Below, piece by piece: positions 15,398-23,294 of a stretch of 64,000 nt of DNA. Made by a program: the position numbers and the translations under genes. This DNA is from Dyella sp. C11 (GTDB lineage: Bacteria > Pseudomonadota > Gammaproteobacteria > Xanthomonadales > Rhodanobacteraceae). Every line of letters starts with the position of its first letter. Position 1 is the stretch's first letter. The notes below the pieces were generated by a model, which saw only the letters and a list, made by a program, of their open reading frames with translations, was not told the origin of the DNA and did not search any database. The DNA is taken from NCBI RefSeq assembly GCF_003121485.1, contig NZ_QAVX01000018.1:1-64000 (forward strand), written 5' to 3'.

Positions 15398-17848
15398 ATG
15401 TCGACGACTCTCGCCGCGCGTCCGCGCGTCCGCTTGCTGGCCGCCCTTATTGCAGGCTCCCTCGCCTCTCCCTTTGCGCACGCCCAGTCGGCCGATGGCC
15501 AGGCCAAGACCCTTGACCAGATCGTGGTTACCGGCGTCAGGGCGAGCAACCGCACGTCGCTGGACTCGCCCGTGCCGGTAGATGTGCTGACGGCGCAGGA
15601 TTTGCGCAACGCTGGCGCGGTCAATGGCGAGCTGGGCGCGGCGCTTGCGGTGCTGCTGCCGTCGTTCAACTTTCCGCGCCAGTCCAACTCCGGCGGCTCC
15701 GATCACGTGCGCGCCGCGCAGTTGCGCGGGCTCTCGCCGGACGAGGTTCTCGTGCTGGTCAATGGCAAGCGGTTCCACACTTCCGCGCTGGTCAACACCG
15801 ATACAAAGATCGGCAACGGCACCACACCGGTGGATTTCAACGCTATTCCCATCAGTGCCATCAAGCGCATCGAAGTGCTGCGCGACGGCGCGGGTGCGCA
15901 GTACGGCTCCGATGCCATCGCGGGCGTTATCAACATCATCCTGAAGGACGCGCCGACCGGCGGCGAAGTCACCGCCGATTACGGTGCGTATCACACGAAA
16001 TTCCGTCCGACTGACCGCGAGATTACTGACGACCAGGGCGGCTATGCCACCGCCGATTTCGGCACCACACTCGCGGGTAACGGCTTTTTCCACGCGGGCG
16101 TTGAAACCAGCCACCATGCGGGCACGAATCGCGCGGGCTACGACACCGTGCCGGACTTCATCGCCGATCAGACCCCGGCGAATCTTGCCCTGCGCGATCA
16201 GCGCAACTACGCCGCCGGCGACCCGCCCAACGAGAGCTACAACGGCTGGTTCAACAGCGAGTTGCCGTTGAACGACCACACTCAGGCCTACTGGTTTGGC
16301 ACCTATACGCAGCGCCACACCATAGGCGACAACTATTTCCGCTATCCGGACAGCGACGCCAACGTGCCGTCGATTTATCCGGATGGTTATCTGCCGCAAT
16401 CCATCGGACACAACCGCGACGCGCAGACCGCTGGCGGTATCCGCGGCAACTGGGGCGAATGGAACTACGACGGCAGCCTCAACTGGGGGCGAAATGCCTT
16501 CGACTACGACCTTCGCGACTCGCTCAACGCATCGCTCGGCGCTGCCAGCCCCACCTATTTCCACATCGGTGACTATGCGTTCAACCAGAGTACGGCCAAC
16601 TTCGACACGAACCGGCAACTGGAAGTGGCAGGTCGGCCGTTGACGCTCGCCATCGGCGGTGAATACCGCTACGAAGTCTTCCGCACGGGCGCTGGCGATC
16701 CGGCATCGTATGCCGTGGGCTCCTTCGATGCACCCGCAGGCGCGCAAGCGGGTGGCGGTTTGCAGCCGCAGGACGCGGCCGATCTCTCGCGTCGCGTGCA
16801 GGCCGCCTATGCCGAAGTCTCCAGCGACATCACAGACACATTCTTTGCTGACGCTGCCGGCCGCTACGAACACTACAGCGACTTTGGCGGCAACTGGAGT
16901 GGCAAGCTCAGTGCGCGCTGGGAATTCACGCCCGGCTTCGCCTTGCGCGGTGCCGCTTCCAACAACTTCCGGGCGCCATCGCTGAGCCAGATCGGGTACG
17001 AAGCCACCACCTCCGGTTATGGCGCAGACGGCAAGCTGGTTACAGGCCGCATCTTGTCGGTCAACGATCCGTTGGCGCGCGATCTTGGCGCGCAACCGCT
17101 CAAAGCAGAGAAGTCACGCAATTTCAGCCTGGGTATCACCGGGCAGTTGGGCAATGCCTTCGATTTCTCGCTGGATGCTTACCAGATCGCCATCGACCAT
17201 CGGGTAACGCTATCGGAGACCATCGACAACGACGGGCTTGAGCAGTACATCCTGCAGAATTTTGGCGTGGCTGGCGTGCAGAGCGTGCAGTTCTTCACCA
17301 ATGCCGTAAATACCGTTACGCGCGGCGCCGAACTGGTGGGCAACTACCACGCGACGGTCGCCAACGGTTCGCTGCTGCTGACGCTTGCCTACAGCCACAA
17401 CAACACGCAGATCCGCAGCGTGGAAGCCACGCCGGCAGCGCTCATCGCCGCGGGCGCGGACAATGTGCTGTTCGGCGTCGAAGCGCGCAACACGTTGACC
17501 GATGCTGCCCCTCGCCAGCGCGGCACGTTCACGGCCAAATGGGACAATCAGCACTGGGGCTTGCTGGCACGTGTGACGCGCCAGGGCGCCACCACACGTG
17601 TCTTTGACTTTGGCGATGGCTACATCCCGACGCAGACCTATGCGCCGCGCTTCCAGCTGGATGCCGAGGTGGAATACCGCGTCACCAATCGCCTCAGCTT
17701 CGCGCTGGGCGGCGACAACATCACCAATCAGTACCCCACGCGATCCGATAGCGACATCAACTACGGCGGCAACTTCCCTTACGACGTGATTTCGCCCATC
17801 GGCAGCAACGGTGCCTATTGGTACGGTCGTGTCCGCTACGCGTTCTAG
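15398..17848 (+). CDS. TonB-dependent outer-membrane receptor
   Basis: 816 residues from the ATG at 15398 (AAGGAA upstream); an earlier ATG at 15377 is in frame but less well placed. It has a signal peptide (LLAALIAGSLASPFAHAQ), a TonB-box-like LDQIVVTG, and a plug domain with VLVLVNGKRFH and RIEVLRDGAGAQYGSDAIAG. The 22-strand barrel ends in YGRVRYAF with a terminal Phe. There is no N-terminal STN domain, so no FecI-type signalling. The ligand is unknown. It is divergent from the DUF3574/permease/symporter/threonine synthase operon, so it could feed the same substrate across the outer membrane; that link is inference. Confidence 0.88.
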   Translation: MSTTLAARPRVRLLAALIAGSLASPFAHAQSADGQAKTLDQIVVTGVRASNRTSLDSPVPVDVLTAQDLRNAGAVNGELGAALAVLLPSFNFPRQSNSGGSDHVRAAQLRGLSPDEVLVLVNGKRFHTSALVNTDTKIGNGTTPVDFNAIPISAIKRIEVLRDGAGAQYGSDAIAGVINIILKDAPTGGEVTADYGAYHTKFRPTDREITDDQGGYATADFGTTLAGNGFFHAGVETSHHAGTNRAGYDTVPDFIADQTPANLALRDQRNYAAGDPPNESYNGWFNSELPLNDHTQAYWFGTYTQRHTIGDNYFRYPDSDANVPSIYPDGYLPQSIGHNRDAQTAGGIRGNWGEWNYDGSLNWGRNAFDYDLRDSLNASLGAASPTYFHIGDYAFNQSTANFDTNRQLEVAGRPLTLAIGGEYRYEVFRTGAGDPASYAVGSFDAPAGAQAGGGLQPQDAADLSRRVQAAYAEVSSDITDTFFADAAGRYEHYSDFGGNWSGKLSARWEFTPGFALRGAASNNFRAPSLSQIGYEATTSGYGADGKLVTGRILSVNDPLARDLGAQPLKAEKSRNFSLGITGQLGNAFDFSLDAYQIAIDHRVTLSETIDNDGLEQYILQNFGVAGVQSVQFFTNAVNTVTRGAELVGNYHATVANGSLLLTLAYSHNNTQIRSVEATPAALIAAGADNVLFGVEARNTLTDAAPRQRGTFTAKWDNQHWGLLARVTRQGATTRVFDFGDGYIPTQTYAPRFQLDAEVEYRVTNRLSFALGGDNITNQYPTRSDSDINYGGNFPYDVISPIGSNGAYWYGRVRYAF

Positions 17849-17935
17849 CATGGGTATGCGTGCTGGGGCTTTACGGTTGGCAAAGGATGCAGCGCTTACG
17901 CCCCCTACTTCCAAGGACGTTGAATCGCCAGCACT

Positions 17936-18508
17936 TCACGATTCTACCGAATCGCGTTCTGCAGTGGCGCGCCGAAACGCCTGAGGCGATTGACCGCTGC
18001 TCCGCTTGAAGGCATTGCTGAATGCGCTTTCTGACGCATATCCCACCGATTGACCTATAAAACCAATCGATTGCGTGCCTTCTCGCAACGCGCGTTCGGC
18101 CAGACGCATGCGCCACTGAGCAAGATAGGTAAGTGGAGCAACACCCGCGATCGTGCGAAAGTGAAAGGCGAACGTCGTGCGCGACATGGCGCATGCCTTG
18201 GCGAGCTGCTCCAGCGTCCAGGCGCGCGCCGGCTCACCATGCATCAATCGAAGCGCCGGAGCGACGCGTTCGTCGGCCAATCCTCGCAGCCAGCCCGCGG
18301 GCGCCTGATCGGGCGTCTTCACATGCGCGCGCAAGATCTGGATGAAGAGTAGCTGCGCGAGATGCGCCGATACGAGCTGACCACCTGGCAACGCAGTACC
18401 GACTTCCCGTTTCACCCTGCGCACCCATGGGGGGGGCAGGACACCTGTGACCGGTCGAGTGTGGCGCTTGGCCCATGTCGGGCAAGTTGCACTGCGGGAT
18501 GACCACAC
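17936..18508 (-). pseudogene. AraC-family regulator lacking its N-terminal sensor domain
   Basis: The C-terminal ~110 residues are a normal AraC two-helix-turn-helix domain (WTLEQLAKACAMSRTTFAFHF, then IGFIGQSVGYASESAFSNAFK, shown in part), preceded by the LLFIQILRAH linker typical of AraC regulators with an N-terminal Cupin_6 domain. That cupin (about 150 residues) is absent; upstream sequence on this strand encodes nothing like it, and the plus-strand gene at 18566 occupies the space. The first ~40 codons of the open frame look random and pass a run of eight C (18429-18436). It is probably a truncated gene, although the DNA-binding half could still be made. Confidence 0.65.
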
Positions 18509-18565
18509 CTGCGCGGCGCATTGAGACGGCAGTTGTCGGTATCCTGCGGCCTTTCACAAAACGGG

Positions 18566-19087
18566 ATGGGTATGTTTTCAGTTAAGCGATCAGCCGTGGC
18601 GTTCGTGATCGGCGCAGCTTGGGCAAGCGGCGCTTCTGCCGTCAGCCCGCCCTATCCCAATACCGAACTGTTTGACCGAGCAGCGGATATGGTCAAAGGC
18701 CGCCAGACGATGTCGGCGAGCGAAATCGCCTCCGCGCTAGGCATCGTATCGGAGGGCTCCTCCCATGACACTCAGATTACCTTCCCCGGTGGTACTTACC
18801 TGGGGACCGTCGTCGCTCAGATTCGGGTCGCCACGACGAAAACTGGCGTCCCCCAGTTTGTGGAAATCGTGACAGACCCGGCCGGCTGCATCGACGCGAC
18901 GGCACTTCAGACACGCTACACCGCCGATGGCCTGTATGACCTGCCGATGGCACCCGCGGGCCAGGTCCAGCGATACCTCACGCATGAGGCTGACGGCGTT
19001 CGCATCGCCATCGGCATCTCATTGGACCCGCCCTTGTGTGCGAAGAGCTTCATCGCCGAAATCGCGACCAAACCAGCCATCCGATAG
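18566..19087 (+). CDS. Secreted hypothetical protein
   Basis: 173 residues from the ATG at 18566 (MGMFSVKRSAVAF); an alternative start is at 18572. It has a signal peptide (AVAFVIGAAWASGASA) followed by a periplasmic domain of about 150 residues with two cysteines (AGCIDATAL and PPLCAKSF) that could form a disulfide. I do not recognise the family. It lies just upstream of the fecI-like sigma gene on the same strand, about 40 bases apart, so it may belong to the iron-uptake cluster. Confidence 0.6.
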   Translation: MGMFSVKRSAVAFVIGAAWASGASAVSPPYPNTELFDRAADMVKGRQTMSASEIASALGIVSEGSSHDTQITFPGGTYLGTVVAQIRVATTKTGVPQFVEIVTDPAGCIDATALQTRYTADGLYDLPMAPAGQVQRYLTHEADGVRIAIGISLDPPLCAKSFIAEIATKPAIR

Positions 19088-19127
19088 ATCTTCGGCAGTA
19101 GATACGCTCGGCAGCAAAATCAAGGAT

Positions 19128-19146
19128 AATGCGAGCCATTCGCATT
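19128..19146. promoter_or_regulatory. Fur-box-like palindrome at the fecI start
   Basis: AATGCGAGCCATTCGCATT fits the 19-base gammaproteobacterial Fur pattern AATGAGAATCATTCTCATT at most positions and is a near-perfect inverted repeat. It overlaps the ATG of the sigma factor gene, so Fur binding would block transcription or elongation there. Confidence 0.65.
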
Positions 19147-19644
19147 TACGCCCTCACCCCGTTGATCGACGCCCATTACAAAGAGCTGCTGGGTTTTCTC
19201 CGCGCCACCCTGCGGAACCGCCATGACGCGGACGACGTGGCGCAGGATGCCTATGAGCGTTTACTTAGCGTGGGTCACAGTGGCGAGATCGTGCGCGATA
19301 ACCGATCGCTCCTGTTTCGGATTGCCCGCAATCTCCTGGCGGACCGCCATCGCAGGCAGGCCGTGCGGCGGCACGACAACATCGACGAGCACACCGATCT
19401 TCCGGCGGGCGACGCTCCGGACGATGCGCTGGCCTCTCAACAGCACGCAAAAGCCATGCTCGACACCATTGCGCAATTGCCTCCGCGTTGTCGGGAGGCC
19501 TTTATCCTGCACAAGTTCGATGGGTTGAGCCATGCAGAGGTTGCCACGCGCATGGGCATCACCCGCAATGCGGTAGAGAAACATGTGATTCGTGCACTGC
19601 TAGCCTGTCGCGCCTGCGATGACCGATTGCACCGACTCGATTAG
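19129..19644 (+). CDS. fecI: ECF sigma factor, FecI-like
   Basis: 171 residues. Sigma-70 region 2 is seen in LLGFLRATLRN, DADDVAQDAYERLL and SLLFRIARNLLADRHRR; region 4 in LPPRCREAFILHKFDGLSHAEV (in part) and MGITRNAVEKHVIRAL. These are the signatures of iron-starvation ECF sigmas. They direct RNA polymerase to a siderophore receptor promoter when released by FecR. The gene is followed by fecR and two TonB receptors with signalling domains, the classical FecI-FecR-receptor order. The start at 19129 has AAGG 4 bases upstream and lies within a Fur box. Confidence 0.9.
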   Translation: MRAIRIYALTPLIDAHYKELLGFLRATLRNRHDADDVAQDAYERLLSVGHSGEIVRDNRSLLFRIARNLLADRHRRQAVRRHDNIDEHTDLPAGDAPDDALASQQHAKAMLDTIAQLPPRCREAFILHKFDGLSHAEVATRMGITRNAVEKHVIRALLACRACDDRLHRLD

Positions 19645-19701
19645 GCATGTCAGGTTTCCACGTCCTGGCGCGTCACCTCTGTAGCCTCTGCCCTCGCCAT
19701 C

Positions 19702-20733
19702 ATGTCCACACTGCCGCCTGAATCACGCCCTCCCGTCGTCACCGATGCCCCGCTCGATGAGCAGGCAGCGGCTTGGTGGCTGCGCGAACGCGAGGGGCTA
19801 TCGCCACGGGAGCGCTCCGCGTTGCGGGAGTGGTTGAATGATCCAGAGCATGCTCGTGCCTTCGCGCGCATGGGCGACACGTGGAAAGGTCTTGATGACC
19901 TTTCAAGTGAAGGTATTGATGCTTTGCGTCCTGCAGATTCGCATCGATCGTACGTAGGCAGGCGATCGGCGCAGCGCTCATCAGGCATTCCCCGCCGTCG
20001 CGTTGCCATGATCGCCGGCTCGGTCTTAAGCATCGCGTTGATGGCACTTGCGGGTACCGTGTTCTGGCAACAGAACAACGCGCCGACGTACACGGCAAAG
20101 ATCGATACCGTTCGCGGCCAGGTTCGCGAGGTCGACCTTCCCGATGGCAGCCACCTTGTGCTGGATACCGACACCCACATTGAAGTGTCGCTGTTCGCAC
20201 ATCATCGCGATGTGCGCCTCAGCCACGGCCAGGTCATGTTTGTAGTCGAACACGATGCCTCGCGCCCGTTTCAGGTCGACGCTGGTGGAACGCGCGTGAC
20301 TGTGTTGGGCACACGTTTTTCCGTGCGCTATACAGAAAGCGGCCTACAGGACGCGGGTGTGGGTGTTGCCGTGGAACAGGGGCACGTGCGCGTGCAAAAC
20401 CTGGCCACCGTGGACCTGCTCGCGCAGCAGGCCGTAAACGTGGACGGACGCGGTGAGCCGGGGCCCGTGCATGCACTACCACCAGGCGCCGTGGCTCCTT
20501 GGCGCCAGTCCCACGTGAACTTCAACGACACGCCCCTGGCAGCGGCGCTCGCGGAGTTCGAACGCTATGGGCCAACCGATCTGGCGCTGGGTGACGGCAG
20601 GGCCTCCAGGCTCCGCATCACAGGCAGCTTCGATGTCCGTCAGCCGGAGGTTTTTGCGCATGCGCTACCTCACGTGCTGGCAGTGCGCCTGAGCAAACGC
20701 GGCGATACCACCGTGATTGAGTCGAGCCGATAA
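19702..20733 (+). CDS. fecR: FecR-like anti-sigma / signal transducer
   Basis: 343 residues. The N-terminal DUF4880-like segment (DEQAAAWWLREREGLSPRER) binds the sigma factor, then one transmembrane helix (VLSIALMALAGTVFW, near residues 112-126), then the FecR domain (VREVDLPDGSHLVLDTDT, GQVMFVVEHDASRPFQVDAG, TVLGTRFSV). The C-terminal LRITGSFDV segment receives the signal from the receptor STN domain. It sits in the inner membrane and passes the ligand-bound signal from the receptor to the sigma factor encoded 57 bases upstream. Confidence 0.92.
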   Translation: MSTLPPESRPPVVTDAPLDEQAAAWWLREREGLSPRERSALREWLNDPEHARAFARMGDTWKGLDDLSSEGIDALRPADSHRSYVGRRSAQRSSGIPRRRVAMIAGSVLSIALMALAGTVFWQQNNAPTYTAKIDTVRGQVREVDLPDGSHLVLDTDTHIEVSLFAHHRDVRLSHGQVMFVVEHDASRPFQVDAGGTRVTVLGTRFSVRYTESGLQDAGVGVAVEQGHVRVQNLATVDLLAQQAVNVDGRGEPGPVHALPPGAVAPWRQSHVNFNDTPLAAALAEFERYGPTDLALGDGRASRLRITGSFDVRQPEVFAHALPHVLAVRLSKRGDTTVIESSR

Positions 20734-20792
20734 AGGCCCCATTGGCCGGCATACCCCCATGTCAGGTTTTGGCCGGGTCGTGCGTCTTATAG

Positions 20793-20817
20793 GGAATGCT
20801 TCTCATTTTTATCATTT
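20793..20817. promoter_or_regulatory. Fur-box-like site upstream of first siderophore receptor
   Basis: The segment AATGCTTCTCATTTTTATC resembles Fur half-sites: AATGCTTCTCATT is close to the core AATGATTCTCATT, followed by TTATCATTTCC. It lies 17-41 bases before the receptor start at 20834. Confidence 0.5.
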
Positions 20818-20833
20818 CCTGGAGCCTCCCTGC

Positions 20834-23194
20834 ATGCGTTTTCCCGCCCCACTCGCCCTGCCGCTGGCCCTCTCGATTTGCTTGACCGGGGCCTTGCTGC
20901 CTTCAGCAGTGTTCGCCCAGATCGACGCCAGCCGCACGGTGCAGATTTCCGTCGCCGCGGGACCGCTGGGGCCGGCGTTAACTGATTTGGCGCAACAGCT
21001 TGGGTTGCCGCTGGCCGTCGACCCTTCGCTGGTCAGTCACCTGGCGGCACCGGCGATCTCCGGACGCCTGACCGCCAGGCAGGCGTTGGAGCGGGTGTTG
21101 GCCGGAACCGATCTGGTCGCCACGCAAAAGGACGGCGTGCTCATTGTGCAGCGCGCCCCCCAAGCCAAGCGCGGTGTCACGCCGCTGGCCGCCGTCAATG
21201 TCACCGGCCTCACCACCGGTTACGTGGCACACGACAGTACGGCCGGCACCAAGACCGACACGCCGCTGATTGAAACGCCGCAATCGATCTCCGTCATCAC
21301 GCGCGATCAAATGGATGCGCGCGCCGTTCAAAGCGTGAGCGAAGCACTTCGCTACACGCCTGGCGTCATGGCCGAAGCCAACGGCAGTCTTGTCACCGAG
21401 ACGGACTACTACACCGTGCGCGGCTTCATCGATGCCAACCCGTATCTGGACGGACTTTCCACCCTGACCTACTTCACCGTGCTGGCCCCCGTCATTGAGA
21501 CTGAGGGCCTGGAGCGTGTCGAGGTACTACGTGGTCCTGCCTCCGTGCTGTACGGGCAGGCCCAGAGCCCAGGCGGCATGGTCAACGCGGTGAGCAAACA
21601 GCCTACCGACACGCCGCTGCACGAGGTGTCGGTAGCGACGGGTAGTTACGGACGCGCGGAAGGTTCGTTCGATCTGGGTGGCCCTGTCGACGACAGCGGC
21701 CAGTGGTTGTATCGCGTGACCGGGCTGGCACGAGACACGGGCACGCAGGTGGACAATGCTCGCGACAAGCGATATTTCCTCGCGCCGTCGTTGACGTGGA
21801 AACCATCCGACGACACGCACCTGACGGTGCTCACGCACTTTAGCTATCGCGACGCCAACAACCTCCCCAACGACCTTCCCGCCCAAGGCACGTTGCTGCC
21901 TAACCCCAACGGCAAGATTCCCACCGACTTCACCGATCGTGACTCTAACTTCGATCGCTTTGCACGGCACGAATACGCCATCGGCTATGAATTTGAGCAC
22001 CGTTTCAATGACACGGTGACCGTGCGCCAGAACGTGCGCTACGCACACGCCGGGTTGGACTACGACATCATCGGCAACGCCGGGCTGGAAGACGATCTGC
22101 GCACCATGGATCGCTATGCGTTCAAGGCCATCGCCAGCAGCGACGTGGTGACGGCAGACAACCAGGTGGAATTCCGCTTCGATACGGGTGCCGTGCGCCA
22201 GACGGTCTTGGTAGGTCTGGATTATTTGCATTCGGAAGATCGCTGGGCCGAACAGGATGCATCCGCGCCGCCGATCGACATTTTCGCTCCGGTGTATGGC
22301 GTCACCATTGACTTGCCTGCAGTCGACTACAGCGCGGCACACACCATTCAGCAGCTTGGCGTGTACGCACAGGACCAGTTGCGCTGGGCCAACTGGGTCG
22401 CAACACTGAGTGGACGCCAGGACTGGTCGAGTACCGCAACGACCGATCGGCTCGCCGATGCCCGAACCACTCAGGACTCGGACAAGTTCACCTACCGCGC
22501 TGGCCTGGTCTATCTGTTTGACAACGGTCTGGCACCGTACGTAAGCACGTCGACGTCGTTCACGCCGTCCATCGGTAATGCCTTCAACGGCTCGCCGTTC
22601 AACCCGACCTTGGGCAAGAGTTACGAGGCAGGCCTGAAATTTCAGCCCAAGGGGCAGAACAGCTATTTGATGGCGTCGGTATACAACCTGACGCAGAGCA
22701 ACGTACTCACACAAGATCCCGATCATCCGGAGTTTCAGGTGCAGTCGGGCAAGGTGCGCGTACGCGGTGTGGAGCTGTCCGGCGTGAGCGATCTTGGTGA
22801 CGGACTCAGCCTGATCGCCAGCTACACGTACATGGATGGCCGCCAGTTACACAACAACGATGGCACGCAGGGCAATCGCCCGACCAACGTTCCCACCAAC
22901 ATGGCCAACGTGTGGCTGGACAAAAGTTTCCAGCAGGGCGTGCTTCGCGGCTTTGGCGTGGCCGGCGGTGTGCGCTACGTCGCCTCGTTCTATGGCGATC
23001 TGGAAAACACACTGCGCGTTCCCGCCGTCACGCTCTTCGACGCAGCGATTCGATATGACGTGCAGCGCTGGCGTTTCTCGCTCAACGCACAAAATTTGTT
23101 CGACAAGGTGTACGTCTCCGAGTGCGCGAATCTTAATTACTGCGGCTACGGCTTGCGGCGCAGCTTCATTGCCAAGGCAACGTACGCGTGGTGA
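20834..23194 (+). CDS. TonB-dependent siderophore receptor with STN signalling domain
   Basis: 786 residues from the ATG at 20834 (GGAG upstream). A signal peptide (ICLTGALLPSAVFAQ) is followed by a secretin/TonB N-terminal (STN) domain (VQISVAAGPLGPALTDLAQQ, in part). A TonB-box region and plug contain TPQSISVITRDQMD, GFIDANPYLDGL and RVEVLRGPASVLYGQ, and the barrel ends in IAKATYAW. The STN domain and the fecI/fecR genes immediately upstream indicate a transducing receptor of the FpvA/FecA type. The exact ligand (a hydroxamate or other ferric siderophore) is not determinable. Confidence 0.92.
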   Translation: MRFPAPLALPLALSICLTGALLPSAVFAQIDASRTVQISVAAGPLGPALTDLAQQLGLPLAVDPSLVSHLAAPAISGRLTARQALERVLAGTDLVATQKDGVLIVQRAPQAKRGVTPLAAVNVTGLTTGYVAHDSTAGTKTDTPLIETPQSISVITRDQMDARAVQSVSEALRYTPGVMAEANGSLVTETDYYTVRGFIDANPYLDGLSTLTYFTVLAPVIETEGLERVEVLRGPASVLYGQAQSPGGMVNAVSKQPTDTPLHEVSVATGSYGRAEGSFDLGGPVDDSGQWLYRVTGLARDTGTQVDNARDKRYFLAPSLTWKPSDDTHLTVLTHFSYRDANNLPNDLPAQGTLLPNPNGKIPTDFTDRDSNFDRFARHEYAIGYEFEHRFNDTVTVRQNVRYAHAGLDYDIIGNAGLEDDLRTMDRYAFKAIASSDVVTADNQVEFRFDTGAVRQTVLVGLDYLHSEDRWAEQDASAPPIDIFAPVYGVTIDLPAVDYSAAHTIQQLGVYAQDQLRWANWVATLSGRQDWSSTATTDRLADARTTQDSDKFTYRAGLVYLFDNGLAPYVSTSTSFTPSIGNAFNGSPFNPTLGKSYEAGLKFQPKGQNSYLMASVYNLTQSNVLTQDPDHPEFQVQSGKVRVRGVELSGVSDLGDGLSLIASYTYMDGRQLHNNDGTQGNRPTNVPTNMANVWLDKSFQQGVLRGFGVAGGVRYVASFYGDLENTLRVPAVTLFDAAIRYDVQRWRFSLNAQNLFDKVYVSECANLNYCGYGLRRSFIAKATYAW

Positions 23195-23255
23195 TGAGTG
23201 ACCGACACACGTGGTTCTACGGCCCATGCTTCCCATAAGCCCACTCCTGATCAAT

Positions 23256-23274
23256 AATGCGAATCATTCGCAAT
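23256..23274. promoter_or_regulatory. Fur-box-like palindrome upstream of second siderophore receptor
   Basis: AATGCGAATCATTCGCAAT is a near-perfect inverted repeat that closely fits the 19-base Fur pattern. It lies about 20 bases before the receptor start, overlapping where the promoter should be. Confidence 0.72.
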
Positions 23275-23294
23275 AAAACGGATAGGGGATAGGC

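Noticed and set aside
15335-17095. Minus-strand open frame of 586 codons opposite the TonB receptor
   Set aside because: High GC leaves few stops on the opposite strand; there is no ribosome binding site, no domain pattern, and the plus strand encodes a complete receptor.
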